From 2-02-FULL-47-50 sp964479045 (GTDB lineage: Bacteria > Pseudomonadota > Gammaproteobacteria > Eutrophobiales > Eutrophobiaceae), in contig CAYZJI010000017.1 of the NCBI GenBank assembly GCA_964479045.1, forward strand, positions 1 through 34,972: a stretch of 34,972 nt of DNA, given 5' to 3'. Positions 10,010 to 16,674 of this stretch are shown piece by piece; the stretch's first letter is position 1, and every line of letters begins with the position of its first letter. Under the pieces are notes generated by a model that was given only the letters and a program-made list of their open reading frames with translations, was not told the DNA's origin and did no database searches. A program made the position numbers and the translations under genes.

Positions 10010-10050
10010 ATATCCTGAAAACCTGAACCAGTGTGACCATTGCAGGATAT
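10010..10050. promoter_or_regulatory. 8-bp inverted repeat in divergent spacer, possible operator
   Basis: ATATCCTG at 10010-10017 is matched by its exact complement CAGGATAT at 10043-10050, in the only spacer between the divergent AI-2E transporter and permease genes. The half-sites are 33 bases apart start to start, about three helical turns, which would suit a dimeric regulator. A short CAGAG-CAA-CTCTG hairpin follows at about 10065. No clear -35/-10 pair was found. This is a weak call. Confidence 0.2.
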
Positions 10051-10118
10051 TCCATGACTTGCCACACAGAGCAACTCTGGTTACATTGCAGACATCACAT
10101 ACGTGACGGGAGAATCCA

Positions 10119-11537
10119 GTGGCATTGTTAACAAAATTGATGCGCAAAAAAGTCGCGGCCCATGAAGATTTTGCAGATAGCGGGCTGCACAAGTGCCTCG
10201 GACCGATGGATCTCACCATGCTGGGTATTGGCGCTATTATCGGCACCGGTATTTTCGTGCTGACCGGGATTGCTGCTGCCACCCAATCTGGCCCTGCAGT
10301 CGTATTGTCATTTATCGTGGCGGGTATCGCCTGTATTTTCGCCGCCCTTTCCTACGCTGAACTGGCCGCCAGCGTGGGGGGATGTGGCAGTGCATATGGC
10401 TATAGTTATGCTGCTTTTGGAGAATTGTTTGCCTGGTGCATCGGCTGGACCCTGTTGCTCGAATACGGTGTAGCAGTAGCCGCTGTGGCCAATGGGTGGT
10501 CAGGTTATTTCCATAATGCACTGACAGCCATGGGTCTTGAATTGCCTGCCGCACTGATTCATGCGCCCAGTCAGGGTGGCATGATCAATCTGCCTGCTGC
10601 ATTGATTATCCTGATATTGATGGTGTTGCTGGCCATAGGCATAAAACAAAGCGCCCGGTTCAATGTAATCATGGTGTTTGTCAAATTGACGACCATTGCG
10701 ATATTCATCGGTATTGCAGCGTTTAATGTATCTCCCGAAAACTGGTCACCGTTCATGCCGTTTGGCTGGCTGCAACACACACCGGATGGAAAACCGGTCG
10801 GGGTTCTGGCCGGTGCTGCAATTGTGTTTTTTGCCTATATTGGTTTTGATGCTGTATCAACCGCTGCTGAAGAAGCCCGTAATCCGCAAAAAGATCTTCC
10901 CACCGGCATTATTGTTTCACTCATTTTCTGTACCATCATTTATATTATTGTGTCCGGCCTTTTGACTGGCATTGTGCCCTATACCGAACTCAATGTATCG
11001 TCTCCCGTCGCTCATGCGTTGCAACTGCTGGGGTTCAACTGGGCCTCAGGACTGGTTGCTGCCGGTGTCATCGCCGGACTCACCACCGTCATGCTGGTAC
11101 TCTATTATGGTCTGACCCGTATCATTTTTGCGATGTCCCGCGACGGATTGCTGCCCGATTATTTTTCGGCAGTGAATGAACGCACCAAAACACCCGTGCG
11201 TGTTATTGTGATTTGCGGCGTGTTGATGTCAGCCATTGCCGGATTTATTCCACTGGGTGATCTGGCAGAGCTGGTCAACATCGGTACACTCTCGGCATTT
11301 GTCATGGTATGTCTGGGTGCAATTGTGCTGCGCTTGCTCCATCCGGACATGAAGCGCCCGTTCCGAACACCCTTCAGTCCACTGTTCCCCATACTGGGCA
11401 TGTTATCTTGCGGTATGCTGATGGCATCATTGCCAACCGTAACATGGACACGTTTTGTGATCTGGCTGACGATTGGTCTTGCAATTTACTTCAGTTATTC
11501 CCTGCACCGCAGTAAATTAAGCACAACCTCAGTATAA
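10119..11537 (+). CDS. APC superfamily amino acid permease (cationic amino acid transporter-like)
   Basis: Inner-membrane transporter of 472 residues with about 12 hydrophobic segments. The family signature of helix 1 is present (LGIGAIIGTGIFVLTG, about residues 35-50), as are the helix 2-3 region (SYAELAASVGGCGSAYGYSYAAFGE) and the helix 6 region (FFAYIGFDAVSTAAEEARNPQKDLP). This is the CAT/YfnA-like branch of APC transporters, which import amino acids or polyamines; the substrate cannot be told from sequence. Translation starts at GTG 10119: a GGGAG Shine-Dalgarno sits about seven bases upstream, and the later in-frame ATG (residue 8) has none. The next gene starts 18 bases after the stop on the same strand, suggesting co-transcription. 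Confidence 0.9.
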   Translation: MALLTKLMRKKVAAHEDFADSGLHKCLGPMDLTMLGIGAIIGTGIFVLTGIAAATQSGPAVVLSFIVAGIACIFAALSYAELAASVGGCGSAYGYSYAAFGELFAWCIGWTLLLEYGVAVAAVANGWSGYFHNALTAMGLELPAALIHAPSQGGMINLPAALIILILMVLLAIGIKQSARFNVIMVFVKLTTIAIFIGIAAFNVSPENWSPFMPFGWLQHTPDGKPVGVLAGAAIVFFAYIGFDAVSTAAEEARNPQKDLPTGIIVSLIFCTIIYIIVSGLLTGIVPYTELNVSSPVAHALQLLGFNWASGLVAAGVIAGLTTVMLVLYYGLTRIIFAMSRDGLLPDYFSAVNERTKTPVRVIVICGVLMSAIAGFIPLGDLAELVNIGTLSAFVMVCLGAIVLRLLHPDMKRPFRTPFSPLFPILGMLSCGMLMASLPTVTWTRFVIWLTIGLAIYFSYSLHRSKLSTTSV

Positions 11538-11555
11538 ATACGGTTATCACTTCCT

Positions 11556-11771
11556 ATGAACGAGCAGAAAGACCCCAGTATTTTCCAGATTGCCCACAGC
11601 ATACTGGCTTCATTTTTTGGTGTGCAGAACAAGGAAAATTATGAGCGGGACAATGCCTACATCGAAAAGAAAGGCCTGAAACCCTATATCCTGATGGGTG
11701 TTGCCTTTGTCGTCCTTTTCCATATCGTGCTGTTCGTGCTGGTCAAGATCGTCGTCGCGGTCACGCACTGA
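11556..11771 (+). CDS. DUF2970 family small membrane protein
   Basis: A 71-residue protein. The N-terminal half is soluble, with the DUF2970 hallmark ILASFFGVQ followed by a charged stretch (NKENYERDNAY). One C-terminal transmembrane helix follows (YILMGVAFVVLFHIVLFVLVKIVVAV). The family is widespread in beta- and gammaproteobacteria and has no assigned function. It begins 18 bases after the permease stop and is probably transcribed with it. The stop at 11769-11771 is followed by 46 bases before the convergent CBS gene ends, with only a weak GCCT-TC-AGGC hairpin and no convincing terminator. Confidence 0.83.
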   Translation: MNEQKDPSIFQIAHSILASFFGVQNKENYERDNAYIEKKGLKPYILMGVAFVVLFHIVLFVLVKIVVAVTH

Positions 11772-11817
11772 ACAAACGTTCTGCTGCCTTCAGGCAAAAA
11801 CCAGGCCGGAAGGATTA

Positions 11818-12201
11818 TTATTTTTCCCGGTCGAGGAACTGCTTCAGCACATCAAGTGTTGAGACGATGCCCTCAACATAATCACCCACCATAATCAACA
11901 CGTGGTGGACCTTTTTATCAATCATCAGACGAGCGGCACCGATGATGCTGTCCTCAGGACTGATTTTGATAATTTTTCTGGAACAGATATCGCCTGCTTT
12001 CAGTTCCTTGAAATGAGGGCCGGATGCCTTGGCCGACAGCAGATCATTTTCAGTGATGATGCCCACCACTTTTTTGTCGGCATCCAATACCACCACACTG
12101 GAAATTTTATTCCATGGCGTGTTGGCGAGAATATCCACAACCGAAGCATCTTCCCTGACCGAAACCACCGGCCGGCATAAATGACTGACTTGAGTATTCA
12201 T
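11818..12201 (-). CDS. CBS-domain pair protein
   Basis: A 127-residue cytoplasmic protein made almost entirely of two CBS modules. The first runs from about residue 10 to 60 (VSVREDASVVDILANTPWNKISSVVVLDADKKVVGIITENDLL) and the second from about 68 to 125 (ICSRKIIKISPEDSIIGAARLMIDKKVHHVLIM...GIVSTLDVL). Stand-alone CBS pairs usually bind adenine nucleotides such as AMP, ATP or SAM and regulate partner proteins. No partner domain is fused here and no partner is evident among the neighbours. The gene lies 55 bases downstream of tRNA-Leu on the same strand, with a TATAAT-like box at about 12246-12251 that could serve its own promoter, though no good -35 was seen. Confidence 0.88.
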   Translation of the reverse strand: MNTQVSHLCRPVVSVREDASVVDILANTPWNKISSVVVLDADKKVVGIITENDLLSAKASGPHFKELKAGDICSRKIIKISPEDSIIGAARLMIDKKVHHVLIMVGDYVEGIVSTLDVLKQFLDREK

Positions 12202-12256
12202 AAATGATTAACCCTGTTCCGGAAGATCAACACTAGTATAGAAGATTATACAGAGG

Positions 12257-12343
12257 TGGTGCCCAGGGCCGGGGTCGAACCGGCATGCCGATTAAGGCGA
12301 GGGATTTTAAGTCCCTTGTGTCTACCAATTTCACCACCCGGGC
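12257..12343 (-). tRNA. tRNA-Leu (anticodon TAA)
   Basis: On the minus strand an 87-base class II tRNA with encoded CCA can be folded. The acceptor GCCCGGG pairs with CCTGGGC (one G-T wobble), the anticodon arm GGGACT-TAA-AATCCC is clear, and a long variable arm and a GGTTCGACCC T-arm are present. It is the last gene of the tRNA block, matching the position of leuZ in E. coli. Confidence 0.96.
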
Positions 12344-12388
12344 ATTAATACTTGAATTACGATAACAGACAAAGACTGTCATAGGAAA

Positions 12389-12462
12389 TGGAGGCTGGGG
12401 TCGGAATTGAACCGGCGTACACGGCTTTGCAGGCCGCTGCATAACCACTCTGCCACCCAGCC
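12389..12462 (-). tRNA. tRNA-Cys (anticodon GCA)
   Basis: A 74-base minus-strand tRNA with encoded CCA. The acceptor GGCTGGG pairs with CCCAGCC, the discriminator is T, and the anticodon loop reads CT-GCA-AA within GCGGC..GCCGT. It sits 45 bases upstream of tRNA-Leu, the cysT position of the E. coli glyW-cysT-leuZ operon. Confidence 0.96.
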
Positions 12463-12472
12463 CTAAAAGCGA

Positions 12473-12497
12473 AAACCCCGGAATTATAACGGGGTTT
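12473..12497 (-). terminator. GC-rich hairpin with T-rich 3' side between fae-like gene and tRNA-Cys
   Basis: AAACCCCG and CGGGGTTT form an 8-bp stem around an AT loop. Read on the minus strand the stem is followed by TTTTCGCTTTTA, so it looks like an intrinsic terminator, ending 10 bases before tRNA-Cys. It lies downstream of both the fae-like gene and the candidate tRNA promoter at 12544-12571. It could therefore be a leaky terminator or attenuator, or a processing structure of the tRNA leader. The direction is uncertain because the stem is symmetrical. Confidence 0.5.
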
Positions 12498-12543
12498 CTT
12501 GTATTTGGGCCATTTGCTAGATACTTAAACAAATGAGCCCGGG

Positions 12544-12571
12544 ATTATAAAGGAATATGCCCTCTTTTCAA
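12544..12571 (-). promoter_or_regulatory. candidate sigma-70 promoter for tRNA-Cys/tRNA-Leu
   Basis: On the minus strand TTGAAA (12566-12571) and TATAAT (12544-12549) are separated by 16 bases. The bases right after the -10 box are CCCGGGC, a GC-rich discriminator typical of stable-RNA promoters under stringent control. It lies between the fae-like stop and tRNA-Cys, so the downstream tRNAs need not depend on the tRNA-Gly promoter. Confidence 0.6.
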
Positions 12572-12619
12572 TCAATCAGTCCTGCAGAAAGTTTTATGTT
12601 ACTTAATATTAATCCCTGT

Positions 12620-13171
12620 TTACCAGATCGATTCACCGGTTTCCGGGTTATACATTTCGTGATGAATCTTGTGCCGGTTGGCGATCAACTGATCAATCGT
12701 CGGCTCATCTTTCATGGCGCGCTGGATGGCGAGCTTCATACCTTCATACTGATTGGCATAAAGCTCCTTGCGGTTCAGGTCTTCCAGATCGGCAGCATCG
12801 GGCGTAATCCAGACCATCGCGATAATGCATAACTCATTGGCCTGATCTTTCGGGATGGTGCCATCAATCACGGAATCAATCACGGCATCGGCCACCGCAG
12901 ATTGCACCGGCCCGCCAAACAGATTGACATAGGCTTCGGATTTCATCGTAACTTTCGGCACCATCATGGTCGCCGGTTTGACCAGTTGATTACAGGCGCG
13001 GATGGCAAACATGCGGGTATGACCTTCGGTCTGGCCCATCATGGTGGCAAAGGCATGACCGACCGGACCACTGACGTGGCCGATCACAATTTCCGGCATC
13101 GCATCGGTCGGTTGTCCGGATTTGGAAAAGATAGTGGCCTCACCAGCCCTGAATAGAATTTTTTCTGCCAT
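12620..13171 (-). CDS. formaldehyde-activating enzyme (Fae)-like protein lacking the catalytic His
   Basis: A 183-residue cytoplasmic protein. Fae catalyses condensation of formaldehyde with tetrahydromethanopterin. Recognition rests on GPVGHAFA, the KPATMMVPKVTMKSEAYVNLFGGPVQSAVADAV block, DGTIPKDQANELCI and the end MKLAIQRAMKDEP. These follow the Fae fold segment by segment, and the length is near the family's. In true Fae the N-terminal motif is A-H-I-D-L-I-I-G with a catalytic His; here it reads A-M-P-E-I-V-I-G, with Met25 in that place. It is therefore probably a Fae paralogue with a different or lost reaction. No other H4MPT-pathway gene is in the window. It starts 43 bases after tRNA-Gly on the same strand and separates tRNA-Gly from tRNA-Cys. 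ATG 13171 is the only good start. Confidence 0.85.
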   Translation of the reverse strand: MAEKILFRAGEATIFSKSGQPTDAMPEIVIGHVSGPVGHAFATMMGQTEGHTRMFAIRACNQLVKPATMMVPKVTMKSEAYVNLFGGPVQSAVADAVIDSVIDGTIPKDQANELCIIAMVWITPDAADLEDLNRKELYANQYEGMKLAIQRAMKDEPTIDQLIANRHKIHHEMYNPETGESIW

Positions 13172-13214
13172 GAGAATTACCCGTCTGTATGAATTATTAA
13201 TGTGAGAGAAAAAT

Positions 13215-13290
13215 TGGAGCGGGAAACGAGTCTCGAACTCGCGACCTCAACCTTGGCAAGGTTGCGCTCTACCAACTGAGCTATTCCCGC
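13215..13290 (-). tRNA. tRNA-Gly (anticodon GCC)
   Basis: A 76-base minus-strand tRNA with encoded CCA, nearly identical to E. coli glyW. The acceptor GCGGGAA pairs with TTCCCGC, the anticodon arm is AACCTT-GCC-AAGGTT, and the T-arm is CGAGTTCGAGACTCG. It lies downstream of pgsA as in E. coli. A decayed partial copy of its 5' end lies upstream at 13377-13436. Confidence 0.97.
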
Positions 13291-13351
13291 GTTTATTGAA
13301 TTTCGTACCTGGCGTCCATGCCGGAAATTATCAACTTTTATAACCACCAGC

Positions 13352-13369
13352 CACAACATCCGTGTTGTG
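13352..13369 (-). other. perfect 7-bp hairpin between tRNA-Gly remnant and tRNA-Gly
   Basis: CACAACA-TCCG-TGTTGTG is a perfect stem with a four-base loop. No T-run follows on either strand, so it is not an obvious intrinsic terminator. It would be part of the tRNA-Gly leader transcript if the promoter at 13461-13488 is used. Confidence 0.35.
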
Positions 13370-13376
13370 TCGCTCA

Positions 13377-13436
13377 ACGGGAAAAAGACACGTTAAGTGT
13401 CATTTTCTTTCTCCGTCTCGCCTGAGCTATTCCCGC
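13377..13436 (-). pseudogene. tRNA-Gly remnant (5' end and acceptor stem only)
   Basis: The minus strand begins GCGGGAATAGCTCAG (13422-13436), a 15-base exact copy of the 5' end of the intact tRNA-Gly. It ends TTCCCGT (13377-13383), which can close a full 7-bp acceptor stem with GCGGGAA through one wobble pair. The D-arm diverges after CTCAG, and no anticodon or T-arm remains. Instead there is a GACAC-TTAAC-GTGTC hairpin. It lies about 18 bases downstream of a strong promoter, exactly where a functional tRNA would sit. Probably a shrunken tRNA duplicate. Confidence 0.55.
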
Positions 13437-13460
13437 TTTTTGAACCTTCAGGGAGCGCTT

Positions 13461-13488
13461 ATTGTAGCGGTGAAGCTGTCCCTGTCAA
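13461..13488 (-). promoter_or_regulatory. strong candidate sigma-70 promoter for tRNA-Gly (and fae-like gene)
   Basis: On the minus strand TTGACA (13483-13488, consensus) and TACAAT (13461-13466) are spaced by 16 bases and followed by AAGCGCTCCC, a GC-rich discriminator. The predicted start is near 13454, just before the tRNA-Gly remnant and about 165 bases before the intact tRNA-Gly. Confidence 0.7.
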
Positions 13489-13505
13489 TAAATCTGGTTG
13501 TCATA

Positions 13506-14072
13506 TCAGGAATCTATGTTTTTCCGGTCGGTCAGGTCGGGCCAGGCCAGCGCCAGGTATTGAACCATAGACCAGAGCGTGAGTATGGCCGCGATGTACA
13601 AGGCAATCATGCCCAGCCGGTAGATCGGCAAGCCCAATAATGGTTCACGGTATATCAGCAATATCAACGCAATCATCTGCAATACGGTCTTGAATTTTCC
13701 GATAAACGACACAGCCACTTTACCCCGTGAACCCAGTTCGGCCATCCATTCCCGCAAGGCTGAAACAGTGATTTCCCGGCCGATGATAACCGCTGCCGGT
13801 AATGCCAGCCATATGGTGGGATGCTCCTCGACCAGCAATACCAGCACCACGGCCACCATCAGTTTGTCTGCAACCGGATCCAGGAAAGCGCCCAGTCTGG
13901 AAATTTGTCCCAATTTACGGGCCAGATAACCGTCCAGCAGATCGGTGATGGCGGCCAGTGTGAATACCGCCGTTGCCAATTCGTTACTCCATTTGAACGG
14001 CAGGTAAAATACCAGAATAAATACCGGTATCAGCAGTATACGAACCAGCGTCAGGCTGTTAGGGATGTTCAT
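13506..14072 (-). CDS. pgsA: CDP-diacylglycerol--glycerol-3-phosphate 3-phosphatidyltransferase
   Basis: Inner-membrane enzyme of 188 residues that makes phosphatidylglycerophosphate from CDP-diacylglycerol and sn-glycerol-3-phosphate, the first committed step to phosphatidylglycerol and cardiolipin. The CDP-alcohol phosphotransferase signature D-x2-D-G-x2-A-R-x8-G-x3-D-x3-D is complete, from DLLDGYLARKLGQISR through LGAFLDPVADK (about residues 43-69). The N-terminus MNIPNSLTLVRILLIPVF is typical, and four or five hydrophobic segments are visible. The start codon lies three bases after the uvrC stop on the same strand... transcription runs from uvrC into pgsA, so the two are translationally close. 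The order uvrC-pgsA followed by tRNA-Gly matches E. coli. Confidence 0.96.
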   Translation of the reverse strand: MNIPNSLTLVRILLIPVFILVFYLPFKWSNELATAVFTLAAITDLLDGYLARKLGQISRLGAFLDPVADKLMVAVVLVLLVEEHPTIWLALPAAVIIGREITVSALREWMAELGSRGKVAVSFIGKFKTVLQMIALILLIYREPLLGLPIYRLGMIALYIAAILTLWSMVQYLALAWPDLTDRKNIDS

Positions 14073-14075
14073 CAG

Positions 14076-15899
14076 TTAATGAAAGTTATCATAGATCTTC
14101 TGGGCGAGATTCTTATTGATCCCGGGCACTCTGGCAAGGTCATCCACTCCGGCGCGGGTAATTCCCTGCAAACCGCCGAAATGTTTAATCAGGTTCTGTC
14201 GCCGTTTACTGCCCACTCCCTCTATAGATTCCAGTGAAGATTGCTTACGGACATTTTTGCGGCGCTGGCGGTGACCCGTGATGGCAAAACGATGTGCTTC
14301 ATCACGGATCATCTGGATCAAATGCAGTGCGGGCGAATCCGGGGCAAGCTGGAGTGTTCTGGACTCCAGCGCCAGTATGAGTTGCTCCATGCCGGCTTTA
14401 CGGGCCGGGCCTTTGGCCACACCGACTATCGGAATTTCATTCAACTGCAGTTCTTCCAGAATCTTCTGTGCCACATTGACTTGCCCTTTACCACCATCAA
14501 TCAGGATCAAATCCGGTAATTTACCCTCTTCCTGCTTGACGCGCGTATAGCGGCGCAGCAATACCTGCTCCATCGCTGCATAATCATCACCGGGTATGAC
14601 ATCAGTGATATTGAAACGCCGGTAATCAGACGATACCGGGCCTTCGGCATTAAATACCACACAGGAAGCAACCGTCGCTTCACCCTGTGTGTGACTGATA
14701 TCAAAACATTCGATACGTTCCACTGGTTCGGTAATATGCAGCACCTGTTGCAGTTCACGCAGTCTGCCTTGCTGGCTGGACTGGCTTGCCTGCTGCTGTT
14801 TCAGAGTAATCGCCGCATTCTCCAGTGCCATACGTAACCATTTGGCACGCTCGCCGCGCAGGTTATGCTTGATCATGACTTTGCTTCCGGCCTGAGCGGT
14901 CAGGACCTGTTCCAGTAATCCCTGTTCCTCCGGCGCATGACTTAAAATGATTTCACGTGGAATACGGCGGGTAATGTGTTCATCCAGATAAAATTGCGGC
15001 ACAAAGGCGCTGACAATGCCTGCTTCAGTAGCGCCCGGGGCATGCCTGGGAAACCAGGCCTTGCTGCCCAGATTCAGTCCGCCACGAATAAAAACGACCT
15101 GTACACAGGCCATACCTTCCGCAATCACACAGGCGATAATATCGAAATCCCCTCCCTCGCCACTCATATATTGATGTTCCTGTACCTTGCGCAGGTTACT
15201 AATCTGATCGCGGTATTGCGCCGCCCGCTCATATTCCAGCCGATCGGCTGCCCGCTGCATGGGATCCATCAGGGCCTTGATGACTTCTTCATTGCGGCCT
15301 TCAAGAAACATCACAGCATGCTGCACATCACGCTGGTAATCTTCCGCACTTATTAAATCTACGCACGGCGCCGTACAACGTTTAATCTGGTATTGCAGAC
15401 AGGGCCGGCTGCGGTTCCTGAAGAAACTGTCCTTGCAGGATCGAATCTGGAACAGCTTCTGGATGAGATGGATGGAATGCTTGGCCGCACCGGCGCCCGG
15501 ATATGGCCCGAAATAACGGCCTTTCCCCTTGCGCGCCCCCCGGTAATAACTCAAACGTGGATAAGTCTGATCGGAAGATAAATAGATATAGGGGTAACTT
15601 TTATCATCCCGAAACCAGACGTTATAGCGCGGGCGGTACTGCTTGATGAGATTGTTCTCCAGAATCAAGGCTTCCGTTTCGGTATGGGTAACGGTTACCT
15701 CGATACCGGCAACGGCCTGCACCATCACCCGGGTCTTGGGAGATTGCTGGTTACTGCGGGTGAAATAGCTGGCCACGCGCTTTTTCAGGTTACGCGCTTT
15801 ACCCACATAAATAACATTCCCATGGGCATCCAGCATCCGGTAGACCCCGGGCTTCCCGGTCAGGGATTTAATATAAGATTTTGGATTAAATTCAGACAC
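14076..15899 (-). CDS. uvrC: excinuclease ABC subunit C
   Basis: Nucleotide excision repair nuclease of 607 residues that makes the 3' and 5' incisions in the UvrB-DNA complex. The N-terminal GIY-YIG domain is intact (GVYRMLDAHGNVIYVGKARNLKKRVASYF, about residues 18-46). The UVR helical segment that contacts UvrB is at about 210-240 (LEYERAAQYRDQISNLRKV). The RNase H-like 5' nuclease domain shows IECFDISHTQGEATVASCVVF and LILIDGGKGQVN. Tandem helix-hairpin-helix motifs close the protein (SIEGVGSKRRQNLIKHFGG and LARVPGINKNLAQKIYD). The length is standard. It overlaps no neighbour: 13 bases separate it from the upstream uracil-DNA glycosylase gene and 3 from pgsA, so a three-gene repair/lipid operon is likely. 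Confidence 0.97.
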   Translation of the reverse strand: MSEFNPKSYIKSLTGKPGVYRMLDAHGNVIYVGKARNLKKRVASYFTRSNQQSPKTRVMVQAVAGIEVTVTHTETEALILENNLIKQYRPRYNVWFRDDKSYPYIYLSSDQTYPRLSYYRGARKGKGRYFGPYPGAGAAKHSIHLIQKLFQIRSCKDSFFRNRSRPCLQYQIKRCTAPCVDLISAEDYQRDVQHAVMFLEGRNEEVIKALMDPMQRAADRLEYERAAQYRDQISNLRKVQEHQYMSGEGGDFDIIACVIAEGMACVQVVFIRGGLNLGSKAWFPRHAPGATEAGIVSAFVPQFYLDEHITRRIPREIILSHAPEEQGLLEQVLTAQAGSKVMIKHNLRGERAKWLRMALENAAITLKQQQASQSSQQGRLRELQQVLHITEPVERIECFDISHTQGEATVASCVVFNAEGPVSSDYRRFNITDVIPGDDYAAMEQVLLRRYTRVKQEEGKLPDLILIDGGKGQVNVAQKILEELQLNEIPIVGVAKGPARKAGMEQLILALESRTLQLAPDSPALHLIQMIRDEAHRFAITGHRQRRKNVRKQSSLESIEGVGSKRRQNLIKHFGGLQGITRAGVDDLARVPGINKNLAQKIYDNFH

Positions 15900-15912
15900 A
15901 CAATATTAAATA

Positions 15913-16551
15913 TCAATCAGATAGATCCATTATTTCACGTATTCTGCAGAATATTTCCTGAAACATTTTAGGGGTCAGCCGGCCTGTCTGGGTGTTATAA
16001 CGGCTGCAATGGTAAGAATCCAGCAGTCGCCGTTGTTCCGGTAATCTATGTTCCTGACCATGCCCGAACGGGTAATCTTTTTGTTTGAGATTAAACGCCT
16101 TGAGTACCGCCTGATGGGCAATCCGGCCCAGCGCAAGTATAACGGCACCAGTATCCAACTCATTCAATTCGGTCTGCAGGTAGCGGTTACAGGTATTGAT
16201 TTCATCGGGCAATGGTTTGTTGGCCGGTGGCCAGCATTTGACTGCATTGGTGATCCGGCACTGTTTTAATTTCAGTCTGTCCCCGGCGTGTTCCGATACC
16301 GGATGACTGGCAAACCCGAAGGCATGCAGGGTTTCATAAAGCAGAATCCCGGCATAATCACCGGTGAACGGCCGACCGGTCGCATTGGCACCATGCAGAC
16401 CAGGTGCCAGCCCGACTATAAGCAGACTTGGGCTGGCTGAACCGAAGGGCGCGACCGGTCGGGCATGATAATCCGGGTACTCATGACGGATTTTTTTCAG
16501 TGCACTGGACAGGCGTGGGCACAAGCTGCATCCGGGGTCAAAATGACTCAT
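15913..16551 (-). CDS. uracil-DNA glycosylase, family 5 (UDGb)-like
   Basis: A 212-residue DNA repair enzyme that removes uracil or other deaminated bases from DNA. Motif A reads GLAPGLHGANATGRPFTGD (about residues 52-70), the signature of family 5 enzymes, which lack the catalytic Asp/Asn of other UDG families. The second motif reads SYHCSRYNTQTGRLT where the family usually has HPS, so Cys replaces Pro. Conserved Cys residues (C8, C11, and the later NAVKCWPPANKPLPDEINTC segment) fit an iron-sulfur cluster of the thermophilic/UDGb class. It starts at ATG 16551 in an AT-rich spacer and is directly upstream of uvrC on the same strand. Family assignment is firm; base specificity is not known. 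Confidence 0.87.
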   Translation of the reverse strand: MSHFDPGCSLCPRLSSALKKIRHEYPDYHARPVAPFGSASPSLLIVGLAPGLHGANATGRPFTGDYAGILLYETLHAFGFASHPVSEHAGDRLKLKQCRITNAVKCWPPANKPLPDEINTCNRYLQTELNELDTGAVILALGRIAHQAVLKAFNLKQKDYPFGHGQEHRLPEQRRLLDSYHCSRYNTQTGRLTPKMFQEIFCRIREIMDLSD

Positions 16552-16578
16552 GAAAAATTATAACTTTTGGTTATATGG

Positions 16579-16598
16579 CGATTTTTGACTAAAAATCG
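16579..16598. terminator. 8-bp inverted repeat in AT-rich spacer
   Basis: CGATTTTT-GACT-AAAAATCG is a perfect stem with a four-base loop, in the 123-base very AT-rich spacer downstream of the catalase-fold gene and upstream of the uracil-DNA glycosylase gene (both minus strand). It could end transcription of the upstream operon, but no T-run follows on the minus strand. An operator for the glycosylase/uvrC operon is an alternative. Confidence 0.35.
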
Positions 16599-16674
16599 TA
16601 CGTTAATTTTAACTAGAATATACTTTTAATAAATAATATAAATATATGATTAATATATTAATATTATTAACAAA

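Noticed and set aside
13377..13410. GACAC-TTAAC-GTGTC followed by T-run as an intrinsic terminator after pgsA
   Set aside because: The stem is only 5 bp and lies downstream of the tRNA promoter; it fits better as part of the collapsed tRNA copy.
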